From an uncultured SAR86 cluster bacterium (lineage in GTDB: Bacteria > Pseudomonadota > Gammaproteobacteria > Magnimaribacterales > D2472), in contig CACJML010000004.1 of NCBI GenBank assembly GCA_902594515.1, positions 62,001 to 126,000 of the forward strand: a stretch of 64,000 bases of DNA, written 5' to 3'. The translations under genes were made by a program, and so were the position numbers. The notes under the pieces are model-generated. The model was not told where the DNA came from, searched no databases, and saw only the letters and a list, made by a program, of their open reading frames with translations. Position 1 is the first letter of the stretch, and each line of letters opens with the position of its first letter. This document shows positions 12,045-20,570 of this stretch, piece by piece.

Positions 12045-12211
12045 ATAAGCAGCAACTGAAGTTCATTGCAGGAGCCATTTGTCCAAAATGCAAAGCTCTT
12101 GATAGAATTGCAGTCACCTATGACGATGAAAAAATCATCTGTGTTAGTTGTGATTTTGAAGAGCTCAAACCTAAAAATCCTCAAAAAGAAAACAAAATTA
12201 CAAAGCTTTAA
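12041..12211 (+). CDS. yheV: YheV-family zinc-ribbon protein (DUF2387), 56 aa
   Basis: Small protein of the YheV/DUF2387 family: the FIAGAICPKC opening and a CVSC pair give a four-cysteine zinc-ribbon pattern (C14, C17, C34, C37). Its start overlaps the aroE stop by 4 nt (ATGA), which supports translational coupling and real expression. The family is common in Gammaproteobacteria and described as putative metal-binding; no biochemical role is established to my knowledge. It is the last gene of the purE-tsaC-hemF-aroE run. Confidence 0.85.
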   Translation: MNKQQLKFIAGAICPKCKALDRIAVTYDDEKIICVSCDFEELKPKNPQKENKITKL

Positions 12212-12267
12212 AAGCTTAGGAATATTGCTGTAAAATTTTCCTTTAAACTCCCCTAGAACTAAGCTTT
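12211..12267. repeat. Inverted repeat between yheV and coxB
   Basis: AAAGCTTAG at 12211-12219 is complementary to CTAAGCTTT at 12259-12267, enclosing 39 nt that contain a smaller GGAA/TTCC pairing. It could fold as a long-loop hairpin after yheV, but no U-run follows, so it is not a standard intrinsic terminator. Confidence 0.4.
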
Positions 12268-12299
12268 AAATGAAGCTATCATAGCGACCGTAAATCGTT

Positions 12300-12396
12300 A
12301 ATTAATTGATATTTAACTGTAAATTCACATTATTTTTATTTATAATTGATTATACAAATAATTTATTTTATTCAGAACACGGCACAAGGGATCACA
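12300..12396 (+). promoter_or_regulatory. Probable promoter and leader of the cox locus
   Basis: The 185-nt gap before coxB is one of the longest in the window. A TATAAT lies at 12341-12346 in a very AT-rich run; a TTGATA at 12306-12311 is too far upstream to pair with it but could pair with ATTATT at 12329-12334 (17-nt spacer). The leader ends with AAGGG shortly before the coxB ATG at 12397. No riboswitch-like structure is evident. Confidence 0.4.
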
Positions 12397-13551
12397 ATGT
12401 TTAATATTCGTTCAACTTTTATCAGTTCGTTTACAATTTTTTTAGGTTTAATCCTTAGTCAGTCAGCTTTTGCAGAATGGAATGCCCTTAACATGACTGA
12501 GGGTGTAACCGACATTAGTAGAGAAGTTTTTGGTCTTCACATGTTCATCTTTTGGATCGTTGTTGCCATCGGTGTTCTTGTCTTTGGTGTCATGTTTTAT
12601 TCAATGTATGCTCATACTAAGAAGAAAAATCCAGAGCCAGCTAGTTTTCATGAAAATACAAAATTAGAAATACTTTGGACCGTTATTCCTTTTGTAATAT
12701 TAATTAGTATGGCAGTACCAGCAACCAATACATTACAGAAAATGTATGCTGACGAAGAAGGCGATATAAATATTCAAGTAGTCGGCTATCAATGGAAATG
12801 GGAGTACAAGTATTTAGAGGATGGTGTTAACTTTTTCTCCAACTTAACCACTGATCAAGACGAAATTTACAATCAAACACCAAAAGGCGAACACTATCTA
12901 CTTGAAGTTGATGAGCCGGTTGTGATCCCCACTGGTAAAAGAATAAGATTTTTAATTACAGCTAATGACGTAATTCACTCTTGGTGGGTGCCAGATTTTG
13001 CAATCAAGCAGGATGCTATTCCGGGCTTCATTAATACCGCTTGGACAATTGTAGATGAGCCAGGTATATACAGAGGTCAATGCACGGAACTATGTGGAAA
13101 GAATCATGGCTTCATGCCAGTAGTGGTTAGAGCAGTTACCCCCGAAGATTATGATCTTTGGGTAGCAGAAAAAAAACAGGCAGCCTTTGAACTTGCCCAG
13201 CTCACTGAGAAAGATTGGACCATGGAAGAGTTAGTTGCAAAAGGAGAGGGTGTTTATCAAATGAACTGCGTTGCTTGTCATCAGGTGAATGGAGCAGGAA
13301 TTCCTGGAATCTTTCCCGCACTCGCAGGCAGCGACATAGTTTTAAACAATAAACCTCGCAACGTAGAAATTTTGATGGAAGGAGTTCAGGGTGCTGCAAT
13401 GCAATCTTTTGCGAATCAACTTTCTGAAGTTGATATGGCGGCTGTTATTACATATACAAGAAGAGCTTGGGGCAATGATGCAAAAGGAGACGGTGAAATT
13501 GTTGTTCCAAAAGAAATTGTCGAATATAAAGAAAACAAAATTAAGATATAG
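12397..13551 (+). CDS. coxB: Cytochrome c oxidase subunit II with fused cytochrome c domain
   Basis: Electron-entry subunit of an aa3-family oxidase. A signal peptide (cleavage after QSAFA) is followed by two membrane helices and the cupredoxin domain with the CuA ligands C229, C233, H237 and M240 (CTELCGKNHGFM). A C-terminal cytochrome c domain has the heme motif CVACH at 291-295 and a candidate Met ligand near 335 (AAMQSF), which makes this a caa3-type subunit. The start at 12397 gives a proper signal peptide and has AAGGG upstream; the longer in-frame start at 12346 would not. It is first gene of the coxB-coxA-ctaG-coxC run. Confidence 0.96.
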   Translation: MFNIRSTFISSFTIFLGLILSQSAFAEWNALNMTEGVTDISREVFGLHMFIFWIVVAIGVLVFGVMFYSMYAHTKKKNPEPASFHENTKLEILWTVIPFVILISMAVPATNTLQKMYADEEGDINIQVVGYQWKWEYKYLEDGVNFFSNLTTDQDEIYNQTPKGEHYLLEVDEPVVIPTGKRIRFLITANDVIHSWWVPDFAIKQDAIPGFINTAWTIVDEPGIYRGQCTELCGKNHGFMPVVVRAVTPEDYDLWVAEKKQAAFELAQLTEKDWTMEELVAKGEGVYQMNCVACHQVNGAGIPGIFPALAGSDIVLNNKPRNVEILMEGVQGAAMQSFANQLSEVDMAAVITYTRRAWGNDAKGDGEIVVPKEIVEYKENKIKI

Positions 13552-13560
13552 GAAGTAAAT

Positions 13561-15141
13561 ATGAGCGCAGTTATTGAATCTCATGATGATCACCATCACG
13601 GTCCTGCAAAAGGCTTAACCCGATGGTTATTCACCACAAATCATAAAGATATTGGTACTTTATACCTTTGGTTTAGCTTTACGATGTTCTTAATTGGCGG
13701 AGCAATGGCTCTGGTAATTAGAGCAGAGTTATTTCAGCCTGGTATGCAAATCGTAGAGCCAGAATTTTATAACCAGATGCTTACACTGCATGGCCTAATA
13801 ATGGTCTTTGGAGCAGTGATGCCAGCTTTTGTAGGGCTAGCAAATTGGCTTGTTCCTATGATGGTTGGTGCCCCAGATATGGCACTACCTAGAATGAATA
13901 ATTTGAGTTTTTGGATTTTGCCTTTTGCCTTTTTGATGATGCTTTCATCTTTATTTATGGAGGGAGGGGCACCTAATTTTGGTTGGACTTTCTATGCTCC
14001 ATTATCCACAACATATGCACCACCCAGTGTTACTTTTTTCATTTTTTCTGTTCATATTCTCGGAGCCTCATCAATTATGGGAGCTATTAATGTGATTGTA
14101 ACTATTATGAATATGAGAGCTCCAGGAATGACTTTAATGAAGATGCCATTATTTGTTTGGTCATGGCTGATAACAGCATATTTGTTGATAGCAGTTATGC
14201 CTGTCCTAGCAGGAGCAGTAACCATGATGCTGATGGATATCCACTTTGGAACTAGTTTCTTCAATGCTGCAGGTGGTGGAGACCCAGTCCTTTTTCAGCA
14301 CATTTTCTGGTTCTTTGGTCACCCTGAGGTTTACATAATGATATTGCCGGCCTTCGGAATTGTTTCGCACATAATTTCTACTTTCTCTAGGAAAGAGCTT
14401 TTCGGTTACTCGTCAATGGTTTGGGCAATGGTTTCAATTGCTATTCTTTCTTTCGTTGTTTGGGCTCATCATATGTTCACTGTTGGAATGCCACTAGCAG
14501 CTGAACTATTTTTTATGTGGGCAACCATGCTAATCGCAGTTCCTACAGGAGTTAAGGTCTTTAATTGGGTTGCAACCATGTTTAGGGGCTCAATAACTTA
14601 CGAAACACCAATGTTGTTTGCAATAGCATTCGTTGTTCTATTCACAATCGGCGGGTTTTCTGGGCTAATGCTTGCTATTACACCTGCTGATTTTCAATAT
14701 CATGATACATATTTTGTTGTCGCTCATTTCCACTATGTACTCGTACCCGGAGCAATATTTTCAATTATGGCTGCAGTATATTACTGGCTTCCTAAATGGT
14801 GTGGAAACATGTATGACGAAAGACTAGGTCGCTTGCACTTTTGGCTTTCTTTTATTGGTGTAAACGTTACATTTTTCCCACAGCACTTTATTGGTTTAGC
14901 TGGAATGCCTAGAAGGATTCCTGATTACGCGCTTCAGTTTGCGGACTGGAATATGGTATCTACTGTTGGAGCTTTCTTGTTCGGTGCTTCTCAAATACTC
15001 TTCCTATTTATTGTTGTAAGAACAGTTATGGGCGGTAAGAAGGCTACTCCTGAAGTCTGGGAGGGAGCTCAAGGTTTAGAATGGACGGTTGATTCTCCTC
15101 CTCCATATCACACATTTTCAACACCACCAGAAGTTAAGTAA
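13561..15141 (+). CDS. coxA: Cytochrome c oxidase subunit I
   Basis: Catalytic subunit carrying heme a and the heme a3/CuB oxygen-reduction site. It starts with the conserved [13 protein letters not shown] segment. The heme a His is in [10 protein letters not shown], the cross-linked His-Tyr motif in GHPEVYI, the CuB His pair in AHHMF and the a3/a ligands in HFHYVL. It has 526 residues with about 12 membrane helices, normal for subunit I. GGAAG a few bases before the ATG is a good ribosome binding site. It lies 9 nt after coxB. Confidence 0.98.
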   Translation: MSAVIESHDDHHHGPAKGLTRWLFTTNHKDIGTLYLWFSFTMFLIGGAMALVIRAELFQPGMQIVEPEFYNQMLTLHGLIMVFGAVMPAFVGLANWLVPMMVGAPDMALPRMNNLSFWILPFAFLMMLSSLFMEGGAPNFGWTFYAPLSTTYAPPSVTFFIFSVHILGASSIMGAINVIVTIMNMRAPGMTLMKMPLFVWSWLITAYLLIAVMPVLAGAVTMMLMDIHFGTSFFNAAGGGDPVLFQHIFWFFGHPEVYIMILPAFGIVSHIISTFSRKELFGYSSMVWAMVSIAILSFVVWAHHMFTVGMPLAAELFFMWATMLIAVPTGVKVFNWVATMFRGSITYETPMLFAIAFVVLFTIGGFSGLMLAITPADFQYHDTYFVVAHFHYVLVPGAIFSIMAAVYYWLPKWCGNMYDERLGRLHFWLSFIGVNVTFFPQHFIGLAGMPRRIPDYALQFADWNMVSTVGAFLFGASQILFLFIVVRTVMGGKKATPEVWEGAQGLEWTVDSPPPYHTFSTPPEVK

Positions 15142-15143
15142 TC

Positions 15144-15728
15144 ATGAACGAGGGTGGCAAAAAGACGATCAAGATGCTTTCACTTGCAGTGCTGGGCATG
15201 TTTTTCTTTTCTTTTGCCTTGGTCCCTCTTTATGATGTCTTCTGCGAAGTTACTGGACTGAATGGAAAGATTGATTTATCTCCATCCAGAATTGTCGAAA
15301 GCGATATTTCAGAGGGTAGAGATATTACTGTTCAATTTGTTTCTCATAATAACGAACAGATGCCGTGGGATTTTGGTCCCTCTGATGAGGTTATAAACAT
15401 AACAACTGGTAAATATTACACAGCCACCTACTATGTTAAGAATACAACCAGCAAAGCAATGGTGGCTCAAGCTATTCCAAGCGTTGCACCATCGAATGCA
15501 GCTGCACATTTAAAAAAATTGGAATGTTTTTGCTTTGAGCAACAAATTTTAAAGCCAGGTGAAGAAGCTCTGCTACCAGTCAGACTTATTTTTGATAATG
15601 AATTACCAGACAATATTAATAATATTGTTCTTTCATACACAATCTTCGATGTTACCGAAGATAATTTAGATGAATTAGCTAGTTACATGCATGAGCATGG
15701 TGAAGATCATCACTCAATGGGGAGTTAG
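15144..15728 (+). CDS. ctaG: Cytochrome c oxidase assembly protein CtaG (Cox11)
   Basis: Membrane-anchored copper chaperone that delivers copper to the CuB site of subunit I. A single N-terminal helix (about residues 10-30) is followed by C34 and a periplasmic Ig-like domain with the copper-binding CFCF motif (C128, C130) and the downstream LPVRLIFD strand. It has 194 residues, typical. It is placed between coxA and coxC with 2-nt spacings, the order seen in Pseudomonas. Confidence 0.95.
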   Translation: MNEGGKKTIKMLSLAVLGMFFFSFALVPLYDVFCEVTGLNGKIDLSPSRIVESDISEGRDITVQFVSHNNEQMPWDFGPSDEVINITTGKYYTATYYVKNTTSKAMVAQAIPSVAPSNAAAHLKKLECFCFEQQILKPGEEALLPVRLIFDNELPDNINNIVLSYTIFDVTEDNLDELASYMHEHGEDHHSMGS

Positions 15729-15730
15729 AA

Positions 15731-16645
15731 ATGAGCACTTACGAAAAATACTATGTACCAGAGCAGAGCAGGTTTCCAATTTATGCTGCGACTTCTTTAT
15801 TTATTCTAGTTATGGGTGCTGCCAGCACCATCAATGCATTGGGACAGCCTGACAGCATGTCTAAGTACATACTTTATGCTGGGCTGGCATCTTTTGGTGC
15901 TACCTTATTCTTTTGGTTTCGAAAAGTTGTTCAAGAACATTTAGCAGGACTAGATAGTGCTCAGCTAAATCAATCATTTGTTTACGGAATGGCATGGTTC
16001 ATTTTTTCAGAAGTGATGTTTTTCGCAGCATTTTTTGGTGCATTATTTTATGTAAGAACATTTTCAGTTCCATGGCTTGGTGGCGAGGGAGAAAAAGGGT
16101 TAGCAAATATGCTATGGGAAAATTTTCAGTCAACTTGGCCGCTTTTGACCACTCCAGATCTGGGTGCTGCTTACACAGTTCCTGAAAAAAGCATGAGTTT
16201 TCCAGGATGGGACAAAATACTAACCTGGCTTCCATTGTGGAACACAATCGTTCTTCTAAGCTCTAGCGTAACAGTTCATATGGCTCATATTAATTTAAAG
16301 GCTGCAAATAAAAATAAGTTTAATATTTGGCTGGGCGTTACCGTCTCACTTGCAATATTTTTTGTTTTTCTTCAAGCGCTTGAATATTACGAAGCATACG
16401 AACACTATGGCCTAACCTTAAATTCTGGAATTTATGGGTCAACTTTCTTCATGCTAACAGGATTCCACGGCTTTCATGTGATGATGGGCGGTTTGATGCT
16501 TTCAGTGATGCTGATTAGATCAGTTTTTTATAATCACTTTAAACCAGACCCTCATGAGCACTTTGGTTTTGAAGCAGCATCATGGTACTGGCATTTTGTT
16601 GATGTTGTTTGGGTGATGCTATTTATGTTTGTTTATATACTTTAA
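15731..16645 (+). CDS. coxC: Cytochrome c oxidase subunit III
   Basis: Third core subunit of the oxidase, with seven predicted membrane helices in 304 residues. Recognisable blocks are FIFSEVMFFAAFFGALFY, the TGFHGFHVMMGG segment and the C-terminal FGFEAASWYWHFVDVVWVMLF. It is the last plus-strand gene before the opposed DUF2909 gene, whose stop shares the TTAA with the coxC TAA. Confidence 0.97.
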   Translation: MSTYEKYYVPEQSRFPIYAATSLFILVMGAASTINALGQPDSMSKYILYAGLASFGATLFFWFRKVVQEHLAGLDSAQLNQSFVYGMAWFIFSEVMFFAAFFGALFYVRTFSVPWLGGEGEKGLANMLWENFQSTWPLLTTPDLGAAYTVPEKSMSFPGWDKILTWLPLWNTIVLLSSSVTVHMAHINLKAANKNKFNIWLGVTVSLAIFFVFLQALEYYEAYEHYGLTLNSGIYGSTFFMLTGFHGFHVMMGGLMLSVMLIRSVFYNHFKPDPHEHFGFEAASWYWHFVDVVWVMLFMFVYIL

Positions 16646-16854
16646 GAGCCCCACGGCACTGAGTTGCCAAGTTCTCCGGTATACAAGCCATAAGCTACTA
16701 ATATAAGAAGCAAGGCAGCCAGTGATACTCTAACACCCAAGCTTATTACTGTTCCTTTGCTATTACCTCTGTCTTTGAACAGAAAGAACAGACCACTCGT
16801 TAAACTTAGAAGTATTAAAATAATTAAGATGAATATAGCAGGCTTCAACCACAT
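16642..16854 (-). CDS. DUF2909-family small twin-helix membrane protein
   Basis: A 70-residue protein with two membrane helices (about residues 5-27 and 42-62) separated by a short basic loop (KDRGNSKG). It matches the DUF2909 pattern of a small protein encoded on the opposite strand between coxC and SURF1 in Pseudomonas and relatives. The conserved position suggests a link to oxidase assembly, but no function is established. It lies tail to tail with coxC (4-nt overlap) and head to head with SURF1 (25 nt). Confidence 0.8.
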   Translation of the reverse strand: MWLKPAIFILIILILLSLTSGLFFLFKDRGNSKGTVISLGVRVSLAALLLILVAYGLYTGELGNSVPWGS

Positions 16855-16879
16855 TATTTGATTGTAACTTAAACCTATA

Positions 16880-17575
16880 ATGAATTATTTAGAATTAATA
16901 AAAAAAAATTCAGCTTTATCAGTTTTTAGCTTCTTTTTTATAATACTATTCTTCTCCCTTGGAATTTGGCAGGTTTATAAAGGTAACCTTAAAGCACAAG
17001 AAGAAAAAGAATTTTATGCTTATAAACCGAGCATCCCATATTCTCAATCACTTCAGACGTGGTCCAATGTTTCTATTGAGGGAAGGTTTGATTCCTCAAG
17101 ACAAATACTTTTTGACAATCAGCTTTTGGATGGTAAACCAGGATATAAAGTTTATACGCCATTTATTTTTTCGGATGATCGACTAATCATGGTAAATAGA
17201 GGGTGGTTATCAAAAGCGGATATGAGTCAATTATCCCCAATCCTTGATGTAACATCTAAATCAAAGACAATTACAGGAATAATCTATCGCCCGGAAAGAA
17301 ATATTACCTTTGGAGATAATCTTATTACTGAAAGTTGGCCTAAAATTAGCCAGCTAAGAGACACAAATTTTTATAGCAAACAGTATTCAGAATCAGTCGA
17401 AGATTTCTTTTTACACCTAGATGCAAATCATCGGGAAGTATTAACTTTTCAAGAAATTGTCCCTTTTACCATTTCATCTACTAGGCATTTTGGGTACGCT
17501 TTTCAGTGGTTTGTCATGACAATAGTCCTTGCGGCAATGTATTTTTTTACAATAAATAGGAACGAAAATGAATAA
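16880..17575 (+). CDS. SURF1-family cytochrome oxidase biogenesis protein
   Basis: SURF1/Shy1 family, inner-membrane protein that assists heme a insertion into subunit I. Two terminal membrane helices (about 13-32 and 208-225) flank a periplasmic domain. Hallmark blocks are LGIWQVYKGNLK, GRF...ILFDNQLLDGKPGYKVYTPF, the MVNRGWL segment and the C-terminal HFGYAFQWFVM. It has 231 residues, normal. It overlaps the next gene by 8 nt. Confidence 0.9.
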   Translation: MNYLELIKKNSALSVFSFFFIILFFSLGIWQVYKGNLKAQEEKEFYAYKPSIPYSQSLQTWSNVSIEGRFDSSRQILFDNQLLDGKPGYKVYTPFIFSDDRLIMVNRGWLSKADMSQLSPILDVTSKSKTITGIIYRPERNITFGDNLITESWPKISQLRDTNFYSKQYSESVEDFFLHLDANHREVLTFQEIVPFTISSTRHFGYAFQWFVMTIVLAAMYFFTINRNENE

Positions 17576-18110
17576 TCGGATTCTTTTAATTTTTCTATTA
17601 GTAACGCCACTAATTGTAATTATTGGATCAACACTAGCGTTTAACCTTGGGTACTCACCTGAGAATACAAAAAATAACGGAACTTTTTTTGATAGTTATT
17701 TTGAAGTTGACCCAAGGTCGTTAGTTGATGAGAGCGGATCTGAAATTGAATTTGAGGATGGTAAGTGGGTACTGGGTGTTTATTACAATAATGATCTTAA
17801 TTTTGAGAATGCACTTTATTTAATGCGACAGTTAAATGTTGCTCTTAACAGAGATATATTCAAGCTTAAAAGAATTTTTGTTCAATCAAAGTCTTTTCAA
17901 CCAAATGCAAAATTATTAGATGATTTTCCGCGTATAGAAATTTTTAATGATGTAAATGACGGGTTCATAAATCAAATTGAAAAAAATACTACAGATTATT
18001 TCTCAACCCCTCGAATTTTTGTAATAGATCCATACGGTCGGGCAGTAATGTTTTTTGATGCCTCAATGGATCCAAAGTTAATCCTAAAAGATTTAAAGGT
18101 GCTCATATGA
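17568..18110 (+). CDS. Membrane-anchored thioredoxin-like protein without cysteines, oxidase assembly locus
   Basis: Not assigned to a named family with certainty. One N-terminal helix (about residues 5-27) is followed by a soluble domain that looks like a degenerate SCO/thioredoxin fold: KWVLGVYYNN as first strand, a helix, KRIFVQ, and STPRIFVIDPYGRAVMFFD near the end. I find no cysteine in the whole sequence, so a redox or CxxxC copper-binding role is unlikely. Pseudomonas has a hypothetical gene at this position between SURF1 and ctaA. It overlaps ctaA by 4 nt. A structural role in heme/copper insertion is inference. Confidence 0.65.
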   Translation: MNNRILLIFLLVTPLIVIIGSTLAFNLGYSPENTKNNGTFFDSYFEVDPRSLVDESGSEIEFEDGKWVLGVYYNNDLNFENALYLMRQLNVALNRDIFKLKRIFVQSKSFQPNAKLLDDFPRIEIFNDVNDGFINQIEKNTTDYFSTPRIFVIDPYGRAVMFFDASMDPKLILKDLKVLI

Positions 18111-19069
18111 ATATAAAAAATGTATCTCTCTTCGGAATTCTATTTGCTTTCGTGGTTATAGCTCTGGGCGCTTGGACCAGATTAGTTGATGCTGGGCTGG
18201 GATGTCCTGACTGGCCAGGATGTTATGGCTTTGTTTTTTTTCCAACTACTGAGGCAGAAGTTGCTCTCGCTGAGCAAAGATATCCAGCATTTCCTTATGA
18301 GATAGATAAAGCTATTCCAGAGGTTGTTCATAGATATTTTGCAGCTGCACTTGGTTTGCTGGCAATTTTTATTGTGTACTTAACCCACAGAACCGAAGAT
18401 AAACAAAACAAAAGAATTTCAATTTTTTTATTGATATTCATCTGCTGCCAAGGATTATTTGGCTATTTAACTGTAAGCCTTAAGCTGCTGCCCATCATAG
18501 TAACAACTCATCTATTTGGAGGTTTTATTACTCTTTCCACATTTTTTTATTTGTACATTAAAAATTCTAATTTTTTCAAAAACTTTCAAATTGGTCACTT
18601 AAAAAATCTAGCAATGCTTGCTTTTTTTGTTTTGGTCATTCAAATTTTTCTTGGGGCATGGACTTCAACAAATTATGCCTCATTGGCATGTCCAGATTTT
18701 CCAACTTGCCAAGGCAGTTTTATACCCGATATGGATTTTTCAGCTGGATTTAATCTTGCTCAAGAGGTTGGACCAAACTATCTTTATGGCCTTTTAGATA
18801 ATGAAGCAAGGGTTGCGATTCACTATTCCCATCGCATAACAGCAATATTCCTAACAATTATTTTTCTAATATTAATTTCTAAGTTGTGGTTCTCTAGTGC
18901 CGCACCTCTCGCATCGACTTTAGGAATCGTTCTGCTTACTCAAATATCTCTTGGGATAATGAATGTGGTTTATGTATTACCACTTTATATTGCGATTGCT
19001 CATAATTTAGTCGCAGCACTGTTATTATTAACAACTCTCTATATAAATATGCTAGCTTGGAAAAAATGA
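18107..19069 (+). CDS. ctaA: Heme A synthase
   Basis: Oxidises the C8 methyl of heme O to the formyl of heme A. It has 320 residues and about eight membrane helices. Two similar halves carry family blocks: LGAWTRLVDAGLGCPDWPGCYG near the N-terminus with HRYFAA, and LGAWTSTNYASLACPDFPTCQG in the second half followed by HYSHRITA. The paired Cys-containing loops and His residues are the known heme-binding features. It overlaps ctaB by 13 nt, which suggests translational coupling. Confidence 0.95.
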   Translation: MNIKNVSLFGILFAFVVIALGAWTRLVDAGLGCPDWPGCYGFVFFPTTEAEVALAEQRYPAFPYEIDKAIPEVVHRYFAAALGLLAIFIVYLTHRTEDKQNKRISIFLLIFICCQGLFGYLTVSLKLLPIIVTTHLFGGFITLSTFFYLYIKNSNFFKNFQIGHLKNLAMLAFFVLVIQIFLGAWTSTNYASLACPDFPTCQGSFIPDMDFSAGFNLAQEVGPNYLYGLLDNEARVAIHYSHRITAIFLTIIFLILISKLWFSSAAPLASTLGIVLLTQISLGIMNVVYVLPLYIAIAHNLVAALLLLTTLYINMLAWKK

Positions 19070-19929
19070 GCATACTTAGAAGTTACTATCATCTATGTAA
19101 ACCAAACGTTGTTTTTATGATGCTAATAACTTCATTAATCGGATCATTGTTGGCAACTAACGGATCTAACTTCAATCCATTATTAATTTTAATTTCACTC
19201 ATAGGTATTGGTTTATGTGCAGCCTCTGCCGCTGCCATTAATCAAGTGGTTGATCAAAAAGTTGATGCTAATATGTCAAGAACAAGTGAAAGACCAATAC
19301 CTCAAGGAGAAATTTCTTCCAGCAAAGCAATCTCATTTGCTATTGTCATCGGCTTAATTGGCTATGCCATTTTGTACAGATATGTAAATGCGCTGACAGC
19401 ATATCTAACAATTGCTTCATTGATAGGCTATGCAATTATTTATACAGTTTTTTTAAAAAGAGCAACGCCTCAAAACATAGTGATCGGTGGCCTTGCCGGA
19501 GCTGCGCCTCCTCTTTTGGGTTGGAGTTCTATTACAGGGAGCATAGATCCTAACGCTCTTTTGCTGGTGTTGATTATTTTTGCGTGGACGCCACCACATT
19601 TTTGGGCTTTAGCTATTCATAGAAAAGATGAATATGCCAAAGAGAATATCCCAATGCTTCCAGTTACACATGGCATTTCGTTTACAAAATTACAAATTAT
19701 TCTTTATACGATCATCATGCTGTTGGTGAGTCTATTTCCCTATTTTGTAATGATGTCCGGAGCATTTTATTTAGTTTCAGCTCTTGTGCTTGGATTAATT
19801 TTTTTATGGTATGCATTTAGTTTGTATGTTGATGATTCAAATAGTCTTGCCATGCCAACATTTCAATATTCAATTTATTATATTTTTCTTATTTTTTTAG
19901 CATTATTAATTGATCATTTCATGTTATGA
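19057..19929 (+). CDS. ctaB: Protoheme IX farnesyltransferase (heme O synthase)
   Basis: UbiA-superfamily prenyltransferase that attaches farnesyl to heme b to give heme O, the substrate of CtaA. The first Asp-rich motif is NQVVDQKVDANMSRTSERP, the second region includes AWTPPHFWALAIHRKDEYA. It has 290 residues with about nine helices, normal for CyoE/CtaB. The order surf1-hyp-ctaA-ctaB-sco matches Pseudomonas. It overlaps sco by 4 nt. Confidence 0.95.
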   Translation: MEKMSILRSYYHLCKPNVVFMMLITSLIGSLLATNGSNFNPLLILISLIGIGLCAASAAAINQVVDQKVDANMSRTSERPIPQGEISSSKAISFAIVIGLIGYAILYRYVNALTAYLTIASLIGYAIIYTVFLKRATPQNIVIGGLAGAAPPLLGWSSITGSIDPNALLLVLIIFAWTPPHFWALAIHRKDEYAKENIPMLPVTHGISFTKLQIILYTIIMLLVSLFPYFVMMSGAFYLVSALVLGLIFLWYAFSLYVDDSNSLAMPTFQYSIYYIFLIFLALLIDHFML

Positions 19930-20570
19930 ACAGAAATATTTCGATCTCAATCATTTTAATAATTTTATTTATGGCTACTGTCCTGACTTTATTTGTAAAT
20001 AAACTAACAACACCACGCGAACTTTCCAGGAGCGAACTTTTGGTGAACGGTTATTATTCACTTAGTCAGCCTAAGGAGATTTCTAATTTTGAATTCATCT
20101 CTTCAAATAATACCAAGATTACTAAGGACTTTTTAAAGGATAAATGGACGCTAGTTTATTTTGGTTTTACTAATTGCCCAGACGAATGCCCTGTTTCTAT
20201 GTCCATGATTAGGGAACTTTTTTTGACATTATCTGAAAAAGGTATGGATTTAAGCGATAAGCAGGTACTTTTAATTTCTATTGATCCAGAAAACGATACA
20301 CCCAGTGAAATCGATATGTATGCAAAAGGATTTAATAAAAATTTTTACGGAGCAGTAGCAGTTCGTCCAATGTTGGTTAATCTAGCAACACAACTAGACG
20401 TCATGGTCACATCACCCAAACAGAAAAATCATTCTGGCCATGCAAATCATTTAGATAATCATATGAATAATATTATTTTGATCGGACCCGATCAAAAATA
20501 CTTAGGCTATTTTAGACCGCCTTTTATTAAAGAGAATTTACTTCTAACTTATCAATCAGTAGCTTATTAA
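19926..20570 (+). CDS. SCO1/SenC copper chaperone for cytochrome oxidase
   Basis: Membrane-anchored thioredoxin-fold protein that helps build the CuA centre of subunit II. An N-terminal helix (about residues 7-25) precedes the soluble domain. The copper-binding CxxxC is in FTNCPDECPVS, followed by LLISIDPENDTP; a His-rich stretch (HSGHANHLDNHMN) lies just before IILIGPDQKYLGYF, in the region where SCO proteins carry the third ligand His. It has 214 residues. It is the last gene of the cox run and abuts the opposed phosphatase gene with no gap. Confidence 0.92.
   Translation: MNRNISISIILIILFMATVLTLFVNKLTTPRELSRSELLVNGYYSLSQPKEISNFEFISSNNTKITKDFLKDKWTLVYFGFTNCPDECPVSMSMIRELFLTLSEKGMDLSDKQVLLISIDPENDTPSEIDMYAKGFNKNFYGAVAVRPMLVNLATQLDVMVTSPKQKNHSGHANHLDNHMNNIILIGPDQKYLGYFRPPFIKENLLLTYQSVAY

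Noticed and set aside
15999-16247. Antisense ORFs of 60-140 codons opposite real genes (for example 15999-16247, 23601-24017, 56260-56859)
   Set aside because: They lie wholly opposite strongly supported genes, have no recognisable domains and no ribosome binding sites.
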